DNA of 64,000 bases, taken from positions 41,844,450 to 41,908,449 of the forward strand of contig CM068545.1 in the NCBI GenBank assembly GCA_035048495.1, read 5' to 3'. Shown one piece after another: positions 10,043-20,677 of the stretch. The stretch is from Euptelea pleiosperma. Lineage: Eukaryota > Streptophyta > Magnoliopsida > Ranunculales > Eupteleaceae. Under the pieces are notes generated by a model. The model did no database searches. It was not told where the DNA came from and worked only from the letters and a program-made list of their open reading frames with translations. The translations under genes and the position numbers were made by a program. Position 1 is the stretch's first letter; every line of letters begins with the position of its first letter.

Positions 10043-11455
10043 CGGGGCATTATAGCTATAGGCTGGAGAATTAGTTGGGACTATCGGTTGGTTCTGAAAG
10101 GTCTGTGGGACTCTTTGCTGATTCTGAAATGTACTCAGTTGTCCAGAGTATTGACCCTGTTGGAACTGCTGGTTCTGAGTAGATGGGTACTGACTCTACT
10201 GGTACTAACCCTGATTGAATTGCCTAGTGAGTTGATTGAACCCAGGGGGATACATGCCCTGAGGTTGACGCGGAGGTTGAGCTTGAGGTTGAGTAGACTG
10301 AGGCCTCCAAGAGAAGTTAGGGTGATTTCTCGTGTCAGGATGATAAGATTGACTATACGAGTTCTGAGTGGGTGGTTTGTATGTACTGAAAGCACAAACT
10401 TCTTCCTGAAGAGGATTAGACCATCCTTCATTTAAAGGACAATGGTCAATAGTATGGGAGGGTTGTAGACAAAGGGTGCAGGATTCCATAGGGCTCTCGT
10501 GTCCCACATGCATGACTGGGGTGGATTGTTGACTAGGCTTTTGTACTGACACAGCCAGTGCCGAGACTGACTTGCTCAACTCTTGAATGACAGATCGAAG
10601 CTCAGTATCAGCTATAGCATCATGTCCCTTGGTTGTCCTTTGGACCGAAGTGGTTCGACTAAACTCTGAGTCAGTCGTCCAATGTTGAGAGTTTTCTCCT
10701 AACTCTCCCAAAAATTTGTATGCATCGGTCGGAGTTTGGTGCAGGAATTTTCCTTGGCACATTGACTCTACCATGGTCCGGGACTCATCAGTAAGTCCCT
10801 TGTAGAAGACATGGACAAGATTGCCCTTGTCGATGCTATGGTGGGGGCACTTAGTCAGGTAGTCTTAGAATTTATCCCATGCTTCAAAAAATTTCTCATC
10901 GGACTTCTGTCTAAAGTCCTAAATGAGTTGCTTCATTTGGTTTGTCCGAGTCATGGGGTAGAATTTAGACATGAATTTTCCCACCAATTCTTTCCAACTA
11001 CTGATTGAATAAGCGGGTAAGGAGTAGAGCCAATCTGAGGCTCGGTCTTTGAGTGAGAATGGGAAAACTCGCAGACGCACATTGTCATCATCGAGGTTCT
11101 GATTCTTGAAAAGTAGGATGACATGTTGGAATTCCTTAATATGGGAATATGGGTCTTCTCTTGGGAGACCACGAAAGGTTGGCAGCATTTGGATCGTCTG
11201 TGGCCTAATCTCAAACTGTACCGCCGTAGTAAGTGGGAGAATAATGCAAGTGGGCGGATTAGCAGAGATAGGGGCGAACGTCTCGATAAGAGGTCGTTCG
11301 ACTGCCATGACTACAAAGGTAGTAGTATTGGGGGAGGCGGGTGGGGAAAGAGATGGGGAAGAATTCAGTAGAGGATCCACTGTAGGTACGTGATTCTCAG
11401 ATCGAACCAAGTATATATTCGGACGATTCCAAACGGGCATACGCGAATGAGGCAA
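10043..11455 (-). pseudogene. Gag of element A, with four C-to-T stop codons
   Basis: Gag forms the particle that packages element RNA. The frame starts MPHSRMPVWNRPN at 11455. The capsid part contains LRVFPFSLKDRASDWLYSLP and SWKELVGKFMSKFYP. A CCHC zinc knuckle, CTLCLQPSHTIDHC, lies at 10480-10439 (spacing 2-4-4), followed by a Q/Y/P-rich tail. Stops interrupt it after MKQLI (about 10919), in DKF*DYL (about 10868) and twice in QFNQG*YQ* (about 10197-10207). All four are explained by CAG to TAG or CAA to TAA; D and C keep the Gln-type sequence at comparable places. Reading through the stops, gag continues in frame into the linker and protease. Confidence 0.9.
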
Positions 11456-13138
11456 GCTCTATACTTGGCAAAAAGTTGCCAGAGAGGAACACTATCCTAA
11501 ATGATGCACACCAAGCACAGATAATCCTATTCGAAGCAATCAGGATATATTTTAAGAATTATCTTTGTTAGTTTTGGGGCTAGAGTAGATTATGACAGTG
11601 GGCGGACCACTGGTTTATCTTTTAACCGCCGGACTAACTGTTTTGCACTCAGAGGTTCTCACCAGGCTACACTCTTCAGAGTAAATCCTTTAGTACTAAC
11701 TCTAGTTAACAACAAGGCAATCCGAAGCCTAGACAGATGTGCAGCACAATGGCTGACTTAAGTACGTCCCAGACTAACCGGATTGGTCAAGTGGATAAGA
11801 AGAGTATTCCCTCGGGTTAAGCTAGGGTTAATGCGTGTTCCTAGTCCACACGCAACTAACCGCCGAATAGTCCAAGATGCCACATCGAGCTTAGTGTACT
11901 TGAGTAGCAGGGACTTATGGGTGTGTTAGACAACAGGGACCCGCGCTCGTGGTCTTATTTCAATTGGATGTTAAGCGGGTTCGTTTTGAGTGGATTTTTC
12001 CTCGAACACCGGGCTAATTGGCTCTAATTCTTGATTATTTTTAATTAAATGGAGCCTTGGGATCAAATCAGTTGGAATGATGAGGTGGGTGATGAAATCC
12101 CACCAGTTTCAATTTGGAGCTGGGTCTGCTCTCTTAGAGTTGATTGATTAACGGCCACGCCACGCAAGTCGAAGAATATGGATGCGAAAGCAAACAGACA
12201 AGCGGCAATGATGCACCCAATAACACCGTATCGCACTCAAGGCGAGGATAGGGACTTACCTCCCGTGGGCCACGCCTCGAGGTCGCCTCCGTGGGTTAGG
12301 GAGGGGTATCCTAATGGGCTTGGGCCCGACTCCACCTCTTTGAGCTTTCGCTCCCTACCCACACTGGATCGTGTTCCTGCAGAAACAGTTAGATCGCACG
12401 GTCTAGGTATGTGGGATTCTATTCGGAAGATCCTTGCCTTTTTAGGGTTCACAGAACAAGCACTGGATTTAGGCAAGGTTTTGAATTAATTTCCAAGTTC
12501 GAAATGGGTTAAAATTTAGGAATTCCCAGATGGAAAATACCTAGATTGGAAAGTTTCCCGAACTGTGAAGATCTTCCAAGAAAGATTTGATTGCGAGATC
12601 CCTTACAATTTTGGAAAATTTCCCAAAATTGAAATTCTGCTAGATTTGGGGTGTTTCCTTTTGCAGAATTTTCCAAATTTGGAAGATTTCTAAAGATAGA
12701 AATTCTTCTAAAGAGGAAACTGCTAAGAGGGGAAACCCTAATTTAGCAAAGTTTCAAGATTTTAGAATCTTTCCAAAAATCGCAAATCCTTGATTGGTGA
12801 TTTCTAAAAATCTGCAGAATATGAAACCCTAATTTTTTTTGAATTTTAAATTTTTATTCTTTTTTTGGTATTTTCCACTTAATCTAGGGTTTCTAAAAAA
12901 CCCTAGAACAAGATCTAGCAGTTATATGGAAAGCAGTAAAATTCCTAAATTATTACAAATTGCACTCGGCCTTCCGAGGCATTAAAAATAGTAATTTAAA
13001 AGACTGCTAAAAATCACTAAAAACAAAAAAAAAAAATAGAAAGTTTCCCAAAAAGTCGGGCTGGCCAAATTGAGCAGCTTTCCGATTTAGCAACTTTCCA
13101 ATTCCGTCTTTACGTCCTTTTTCGCACTCCCGTACACC
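11456..13138 (-). other. Untranslated leader of element A
   Basis: About 1.7 kb lies between primer site and gag and is closely matched in B (20678-22450) and D (35057-36748). A perfect splice donor, GAGGTAAGT on the minus strand, is at 12254-12262. The stretch 12480-12840 has many GGAAA/TTTCC-type repeats. No shared coding frame is visible; the 103-codon plus-strand frame at 12178-12489 is antisense and not kept. Confidence 0.75.
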
Positions 13139-13156
13139 CGAGCAGCAGCGGCGCCA
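13139..13156 (-). other. Primer binding site of element A
   Basis: On the minus strand it begins TGGCGCCGCTGCTGCTCG, two bases inside the LTR end (TTTCA). It resembles the Asp-tRNA-type site TGGCGCCGTTGCC described for Athila elements, with a mismatch at the ninth base. B has TGGCGCCGCTGCCGCTCG. This fixes the element's direction and the LTR boundary at 13159. Confidence 0.85.
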
Positions 13157-13158
13157 TT

Positions 13159-13695
13159 TGAAAGTAGGTTTTTTCCGTGTCGTTGGTTACGGAAACCCTA
13201 GAATCAATAAGATTTATAATTTATCCAAGATTTCCTGCAAAATTTAGAGATTCTAGCATAGGGATTCGTGTCGGATGTCGATCCGCACTCGGGATTAGGA
13301 AACGTGCAATAAAGAACATAAAATGATTCTAATCATGATTTTTGATTTTTTTGGAGATCGAAAAGTAACTCTAATCACTTAAATAAATAACAACAGAATT
13401 AAACTAAAAATAAATGCATAAACAACACTTTACTTTATTCATAAACTGTATGAAAAGATCCTTACAGGAATTTAATTTAAACTAAACAAAAACTAGACTA
13501 AAAAGCATTGAAGATAGAACTAGAGAGAGAAATTGAGAGGGTTCTAGAGAGAGAGACAGTAAGGTATAGAAAGAGAGAGAGAGAAAATCAAGAATGTCTA
13601 GAGAGAGAAAGATCAAAGAGAGAAACTAGAGAGGGAAAATAGGGAGAAAATGAGTGCAGATGAGGGGTTCTTACCACTGATTTTACCAAGGAAGG
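13159..13695 (-). repeat. 5' LTR of element A, part 1 (inner end)
   Basis: It matches 1198-1734 nearly base for base and stops at GAAGG (13691-13695), where element B inserted. The LTR resumes at 25761 with TTTAATGGCCATGG, as in the uninterrupted copy at 1735. Confidence 0.93.
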
Positions 13696-16600
13696 TGAAA
13701 GTAGGGTTTTTCCGCGTCGTTGGTTACGGAAACCCTAGAATCAACAAGATTTGTAATTTGATCCGAGCCTCAAAATTCCTGCAAAATTACAGGCTATGTA
13801 TAGGGATTCGTGTCGGATGTCGATCCTCACTTGGGATTAGTCGGATCAGCGCAATAAAGAATACATAAATGACAAAATTTTCAGAGACTGCAACATGCTC
13901 ATATTTAAATTAATTCCATTTATTCAAAATTGTCTCTTACAATAAAATAATCTGATAAAAATACTAACTAGAAAGCATTAATCAAGAATAGTCTAAAGAG
14001 ATAAAGCATAAAATTTAAATGATCTAGAGAGAGAAGGTTCTAAGGCCTAGAGAGAGAAAGTCAAAAGTGAAAAATTATTAGAGAGAGAGAGTAGCTAGAG
14101 AGAGAAAAAGAGAAAGAGAGAGGGAAACCTAAAGAGAGAAAGGGGTGAGAAGATCTAGAGAGAGAAAATGGGAAAAGGTACAAGAAAAATGGATTTTACC
14201 TTGGATAACTTTTGGATTGGCCCATGAATTGGCCATGGATTAAGGTATGCGGGGTTGGTGTTTGAGATGGCGAAGCCATGGCTCGTGGCCACACTACGGA
14301 TGTGGTGGCTGGTTGTGCACCCAACCCGTGAAATATGGGGATCTGGGTTGCTGCAAAAAGGGACACCGATGAAGGGTTGGGTGGTGGTAGAGTTAAAGAT
14401 CGGGTCTCACCTTGGCGATCAAGATGGGACGTTCCAAGATGGAGAAGGGACTGCCATGCATTGAAGCTGAAGATGGAGAAGTTTTTGGTTCAGAGGTGAT
14501 CACTGCAGGCCGTTTCTCGTAGAAGGTTAGAGGGCGGGTTCACCGGCAAGTGGGTTCAGCAAGAGCTCCAAGAGAGGGGATGAGGTCCGTGCAGCATCGG
14601 TGATGGAGTTCACAGTGCAACTGTGGTCACCGCCATGGAGAAGAACGTGAAGGTGAGGGAGCATACCAACCCGACCAGTCAAGAGGGAACGCAAGAACTT
14701 GTGATTGCAAGGTTGGAGACGACGGCGGAACCTGCATAAAACGGAGACAACGGTGTGAAGTTGCGAGTTGCAGACAGAGACGGCAAAGAACCTTGCTGGT
14801 TTGGGTTCGTGTGGAGTCCAAAAACCAGCTAGTGGCTGCCTGTGGTTGAGGGGAGCAACTTGTAGAGGGTGGTGTTGCTTGTGACGGCTGTGAGGGTGGT
14901 GTTTGGTGCAAGTCACCGGTTTTAATGGAGTTTGCCGGAGTTCTGCAACTCCGGCGAACTTTCTCCTTTTTTTTTTTTTTTTTTTTGAATGAAACGTATT
15001 GGAGTTGCAGGTTGCAACTCCAGCAACGTTGAAGATAGGAAGTGGCGAAGATAGGAAGAGAGGAAGATGCAGGATTGTTGGAGCGATTTAGTGGTGGAGA
15101 TGGGAGAACGTGTAGGGAGGAGGGCGGACTTGCCGGAGTTGCAGGTCCAACAAGCTTTTTGAGAGGTTGCACGGTGGTGATGGCGGTGCTGTGGACCTCC
15201 AAAAGATATCGTGGAGGACGCTGGAATCGGGAGAGAGAGAATGGAGGAGAGGGGTGAAATCGTTTTGAAGAGACGGTGGCTTGCAGCCACCGTTTAAACT
15301 GGTTTTTGGCCGGAGTTGCAGGTCCACAACTCCGGCTAGAAGTGGTGGTGCGGTCTGCTGATGGAGAGGGAACTTGCAAGAAGAAGGAGACGCGGAAGAG
15401 AAGGACCAGAAGAGGAAGGGGCGCAAGAGGAGAAGGAAAAGGAGAGGAAGAAGGGGAGATGGCCGGAGTTGCAGACCTGCAACTCCGGCAGTGATTGTGG
15501 AAGAAGTCTCGTGGACGACTGCTGGTGCTGCCACCTGTGGTAGCTGCAGGTGGTGGTAGAGGTGATGAAAAGAAGAAGAAGGAGAAGGAGAAGGAGAAGA
15601 AGAAGAAGAAGAAGAAGAAGAAGAAGAAGAAGACGCCGGCGAACCAGTCCGGTGGTGGCTCGCCGGAGATGAAGGAGCGGAGCAGAAGAGGAAGAAAGAG
15701 AAAAAATGGGAGAAGAGACCAAGAAGCCTCTTTGGGTTCTTCTTTATAAGGGAAGGGAACAAAACCGTGGGTTTCTCTATTAGAAACCCACGGTTTCTAA
15801 AAGAGGAAAATTTTTTTATTTTTATTTTTATTATTTTTTTATTTTGAGAAATGACAAGTGGATTGCGGGCTTGGGCTCGGGCTCGTGGGCCATTTGGCCA
15901 TGAGATTGATTGGCCACTGGGCCAAGAGATGATGCCATGTGTTGGCCAGTGGTTGGCCAAATGGGAACGCTAAAAACGTGGGCCCTGAGTACATCGGCCA
16001 TGGGCCAGAAGGTAGGTGAGTAGGATAGTGGGCCACTGGGCTCGATGGATGTGGACCTCTTACGAGGCTGCGGGTCAGGGTGTGTTTGGTTGCCAGGGGA
16101 GAAAAATACATTTTTCTTTCCTCGGAGATCGAGCTCTACTCTCTCTCATCCACAATCAATCATCTGAGGCATTTCTCTACAATCAAACCTGCCCTAGGGA
16201 CTGATATTTTACAATGGAGATCGGGTGGTTGATAGGATGGATGATCGACTGATCGGTAGCACGATCGGATGGTCGGATGCATAGAATTGATAGATCAGAT
16301 GGCGATCTATAGAGATCCAACGGCCCGATGGAAGATCCAACGGTCAAAAAGCTAAGGGAGATGAGACAGAGCCAATGAGCAGGAGTTCTGGGGTTAAGTC
16401 AATAGATTCGAGGACCGAGAAATGAAGAGAGAGAATAAGGAGAGATGAGAGAGAAAATATCAGAAAAAGTATTGGCAGAGGGTCATGAACCCTGGTTTTC
16501 CATTGTTCTTCACTTGAGCTTTGCCAGTAGAGCAGGCCATCATTTGATGTGGCTTTAAATGCTTTTGCTCCTTCTCTTGGTTATCAGCTCTCCCGCTCTC

Positions 16601-16982
16601 GTGGTTCCTTGGGCCAGCTCTTCGATCCCCTTGTTCAGCCCATAATAGGCTCATATCTTCTAGACATAGCCTGTTGACTCTTTAAGCTTTGATAATGGGC
16701 TTTCATGATCCATGTGGGCCCACAAGTCTCGAGAATCATCCAATCAGGGTTTCCTGCGACAGAAGAAGCGCGTAATGAGACTTAATAAGAACGGCTTAAT
16801 ATCTAAACTTCTAAAAATACGTTTAATGCATGCAAATATACCATTTCGTCCAGAAAAGTGTGTTTTACGCAATGAGATAGACTCTTACGTAGAAAAGTGG
16901 ATAATTAGAGCAGTTTTACGTAGGAGAGTGCGATACGCTAACAGGATAAGTGCTTAAAATAAGCACTTTTGAGCGAATATCA
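13696..16982 (-). repeat. 3' LTR of element B (3287 bp)
   Basis: The first 150 and last 230 bp match LTR A, but the centre is different. It contains an AGAGAGAA-rich tract (14020-14190) and GGAGTTGCAG hairpins at 14935-14956, 15000-15022, 15309-15336 and 15462-15489. It also has a (GAA)n run (about 15565-15634), a TATA-like site at 15741-15748 and a 15-bp-stem hairpin at 15762-15796. Two GATCCAACGG units lie near 16315-16340 and a tRNA-like block at 16478-16538. Long S/P/L-rich frames here are composition artefacts. Confidence 0.95.
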
Positions 16983-18943
16983 CAACCCCCAACCAGCATA
17001 TTGCCAATCCTTGGCAATTAGTGCGAAATAAATGAGCTTAAAAGGGCTCTGCACATGCTGCACACTTTTTCATATTAGCTCCGGGAAAACACCGTTCGTC
17101 AAATCATTGAATGGATGCAGAAACAGTTACATGCTAGCGAAGAGTTGGAAAGTTTTGGCAAGACTACAGACTGATAATCATGACCCAGAATAGTCAGACT
17201 CTGCGTGTGTGTGTGCTCAACATTCTCATCATCCGACAGTAAAAATTTCCAGATCACCTCTAAGTTTTTCTGCCTCGACCTCAAATCTCACATGTTTAGC
17301 ACTCAGAATAGAATCACACAAAAAGGGTTTTCTTCTTTTCCCTCAATTTATATGTGAGGAGATGTATTTAATATAAAGAGGCAAAAGATCTCACATATGT
17401 TTTATTTAAAGGAAGGACATCTTTAACAGAAGAAGATCTCATGATTGGAATACCACTTCACTCGGGAACGTCAGATCAAACTCTATAGCTTCTCTTTCTC
17501 CAATCTCCACATTTTATGATCGTACTATCCTAGAATCAAGTAGGACTTTCCTGGGTTGTAATGAGGCTTAGGTCAGGTGTAGAGAGATAAAGGAATGCAG
17601 GATTTCAAAGATCTTGAGAGGATATTGCCCTTTTCTAAAAATTTTCCTGCGGCGTAACACCATTATCTGGTTCTTTTTCCTTTTTTCGTATTTTTCTCTT
17701 TTTCTTGATATTTCTGAGACTGCTCAATTTCTTTTCAGCTCTTTTTCATACTTTCTTTCCATATTTTGTTTTCAGCTTGAACCATTTTTTTTTTCTTTGG
17801 ATTTTTCTTCTTTACTTTTCTTTTCACGGTATACCCACATCAGTTATTCTTTCGTCCATCTCAAAATAAGGGTATCCAGTCATGCTTCATAGCTATACTG
17901 GATTTTAGGTTGATGGGTTTACAAAGAAAAGGCTTTTATAAAAGGGTTCAAGGGGTTTCTAGTGAAGTATAATTCAGGTGAGTAAAAAGGCTGAATGGTT
18001 CAGAAAAAATGGCCTAAATCATTTTCTAGGGTTTGCACTATCATGTATACTGTCTTGACTGGATACAGAGAAGGTTCTGTTGTAGTAATCCAATTTTGAT
18101 GTCGTTCCGAGTTCCATGATCAAATCAAAGGGTAATGAGATCTCTCAACGAATATTGCGGGCATGAAGAATAGTGAGTCATCCATTGACTCAGGATTATT
18201 GTATAACTCTCTGAAATGATTAAAGGTTCGAAAGCTCACTGGGTTAGGTCTCCACAATTATTCTCACAGGGTCTCTAGAGTTTCAAAACTTAGGATGACT
18301 CTGATGTTGATAGTGTACAATTGTGCCAAATCTGAGTTTTTCTGAGTTTTCAAACCTGCTGTAGTCACGCTTGAATTGACTCAACGCTAACTTTAAACAA
18401 AAATTGACATCCTCAATACTGACTTAACGGAGGTTTTTAGCTAATCAAAGTCAGGGTATTTGACACATTTTTGAAATTCTAGAAAACTTTTGGAGAACAT
18501 CGGAAATCACCCCAAAAATAATTTTTTTTTTTTTTTTTTTTTTTTATCAAAATGAAGACATGAGTTTTGGTAAATACCCACCCCCAACCAAAATACAGCA
18601 CCGTCCTCGGTGCTCATGACCGGGACATAAAATGATGAAAAATCAGTGATGTTGATGCAAAGGTTCAGGGAGGATGTTACCAAGTCGGCAGAAACTTGAC
18701 AGTTTGTGATACCTGATGATCGAAAGAATGAATGTACCTGCATTGCCAAAGATATAACAATAATAACAAATGCATGAGACTCATGTACTCTAGGAATACT
18801 GGAATTGCCTTTCCGAAAGCGCTAAGTTTTACGTCTTCAGCCAGACATGACGGGGGTATATCAAATACCCCCAACCAGGTTAAAACTCATGGAGACTGAG
18901 TGAATCTGCAGTCTTCCTGACACCTAAGGTGGAAGGGAAACTA
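16983..18943 (-). other. 3' non-coding region of element B
   Basis: It begins with the G-rich tract GGTTGGGGGTTG (minus strand, 16983-16994). The ATTGCCAA/TTGGCAAT stem-loop near 17000, a purine-rich coding-strand block (about 17640-17870) and a poly-T run (about 18523-18545) follow. A hairpin, GGGGGTAT/ATACCCCC, lies at 18852-18872. The layout matches A and D, and no shared sense-strand frame is present. Confidence 0.8.
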
Positions 18944-20677
18944 CTATCCTATCCCTTGTCTAGGTATACCTGTGTAGAACAGGTCTTTCTCAGTGTAGAC
19001 TGAGAGAAGGGCATTGAGCTCTCTGAGCAGACCCGCAAAAACATTTAGTTCAGCGGGGAGGGATAGAAGCTTCTCAGTAAAGACTGAGAGGGGAGTAGTA
19101 GTGGGTTCTCTGACCGTGGTTAGCAGAGCCGCCAACTCATTGAGTTTTGCGGGAATGTATCTGAATGGAGCAGACTCCTGCAGATCAGTAATACCAGAAA
19201 TATTGGACTCCGAGATGAAGTCATACTCACAGTGTTCATGACACTTGGATAAATTATCTTCAGGAGAGTCTTGAATTAGACTCTCTACGACACACGGGTC
19301 ATCGATAATATCGACGTAGGGTGACAGGTGAAAACTGTTGACTTCTTTCTCGATGTTTCCTAATGTGATAGGGATGTTCCAATCCCTACATTCAATACGT
19401 TCATCCTTGGTGGGGATTGGTAGGTCCAGGACAGCGGGATGCCCATTTTCTAGACACGGCTCTACGGTGGGAATGTCTGCAACTAGTGCAGAGGTAGAAT
19501 CATCAGAGATAGAGATGGAACTGGGTTTCTCTGGGCTCGGTCTAGAAGTTGATGCTGTTAAGGGCACCAAAGATTGAGACTCGGGTTCATCACTATTGTT
19601 GCACAATCCAAGGGAGGTGGGGAGGAACGGTAGATCTATGACAGTTGGGATCCTACGATCAAGACACAACTCAGTGTCATGAAGATCGACATCGGGGGCA
19701 GTAGAGGTAGAGTGAGAATTAGGTTGCTCTGAGGTAGGTTCAAGATTTGGTGCTGTTAAAGGCACCGAATAAGGAAACACTGGCACCTCAATAATCGGGC
19801 TTTCTATTTCATCCTGGCAATTTTCGTACATGGTCCAATTGTGTGACTCCTCATTATAGACAGTGGCCATGTCATTCTCCTCAGGATAAGCTACTGGTGG
19901 GCTAGTGAAGTTGACTTCCTCTCTCTCATTTTCTAATTGAATTAGACGTTGCTCGAAGCTTTCCATAGATTGCTTTTGTTGGTGCTCTAGACCTTGGAAA
20001 AACTGTTGTTGCTGGGCAATGTACTGAGAAAGAAGGTCCTCTAGACCGGGTTTAGTAGCCAACGGAGGCGGTTCAGCCAAGGGGAGCTGAGGTGCGAACT
20101 CTTGATTGTAGTCCGACTGGGTATGAAAGTTGTAAGGCAAAGTGGAGTCTGGGACTAGTTGCTGATTCTGAAAATCCTGAGGGGCCCACTGTTGATCAGA
20201 ATAGTCATTCTGTGGATATGACGGGTACTGGGATTGCGAGTATTGCCAGTCATACTCTCCATTGGGTTGATGGAACCCGGAAGGATAATTATCCTGCGGC
20301 AGTTGCTGCGGGAGGGCAGACTGTTCCCAACCAAAGTTATGGTGACTCCTATTATCCTGATAATAAGTGTTGTCATAGGATGTCTGCATTGGAGATGGAA
20401 AGGTACAGACATCTTGCTGGATAGGAGGGTAATATCCTACAGACTGGGAATGGTACACAGGTTGCTGGACTGCGGCACGAAGGGCAGAGACTGAATTTTT
20501 AAGCTCTTGGAGTACAGAATTGTACTCCGGATCTCGGTGATTATCATACCCTGTAGAAGTGTGCGAGACTGGAGTATCATGATGATACGCAGAATGGTCA
20601 TACCATTGTTGAGAGTGATCACCTCGATTCTCACAGAAACTGTAGTAGGTCTCATACAGAGGCCGTTCATCTGCCAT
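18944..20677 (-). CDS. 577-residue gag-linker/protease-tail protein of element B, function unknown
   Basis: The frame is uninterrupted. Residues 1-9 (MADERPLYE) match the internal gag Met of A (MAVERPLIE). The capsid is then skipped and residues about 18-73 match the post-capsid part of gag (LQELKNSVSAL against IQELSKSVSAL). The zinc knuckle is absent. Residues 88-195 are rich in Q, Y, P and N. Residues 210-253 (GLEDLLSQYI to QLENERE) look coiled-coil and match A's linker. Residues 305-370 and 371-436 are a degenerate duplication, each with VPLTA, a Ser/Thr/Pro stretch and a protease-tail motif (CLDRRIPTVIDLP, CLENGHPAVLDLP). The DLGAS region is deleted. Residues 427-525 follow A's acidic linker and the last 50 form a short Leu-rich repeat. 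No enzyme activity is expected; a structural or RNA/particle-binding role is only a guess. Recent transposition with an open frame and a homologue in H argue that it is a real product. Confidence 0.8.
   Translation of the reverse strand: MADERPLYETYYSFCENRGDHSQQWYDHSAYHHDTPVSHTSTGYDNHRDPEYNSVLQELKNSVSALRAAVQQPVYHSQSVGYYPPIQQDVCTFPSPMQTSYDNTYYQDNRSHHNFGWEQSALPQQLPQDNYPSGFHQPNGEYDWQYSQSQYPSYPQNDYSDQQWAPQDFQNQQLVPDSTLPYNFHTQSDYNQEFAPQLPLAEPPPLATKPGLEDLLSQYIAQQQQFFQGLEHQQKQSMESFEQRLIQLENEREEVNFTSPPVAYPEENDMATVYNEESHNWTMYENCQDEIESPIIEVPVFPYSVPLTAPNLEPTSEQPNSHSTSTAPDVDLHDTELCLDRRIPTVIDLPFLPTSLGLCNNSDEPESQSLVPLTASTSRPSPEKPSSISISDDSTSALVADIPTVEPCLENGHPAVLDLPIPTKDERIECRDWNIPITLGNIEKEVNSFHLSPYVDIIDDPCVVESLIQDSPEDNLSKCHEHCEYDFISESNISGITDLQESAPFRYIPAKLNELAALLTTVREPTTTPLSVFTEKLLSLPAELNVFAGLLRELNALLSVYTEKDLFYTGIPRQGIG

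Noticed and set aside
12178..12489. 103-codon plus-strand frame in A's leader, partly seen at 35780-36046
   Set aside because: It is antisense to the element, differs in frame and length between leaders and has no recognisable domain.
14627..15960. Overlapping frames of 250 and 290 codons on the minus strand in LTR B, repeated at 23402-24733
   Set aside because: They are rich in Ser, Pro, Leu and runs from (GAA)n and GGAGTTGCAG hairpins, lie within an LTR, and are kept only because the two LTRs are near-identical.
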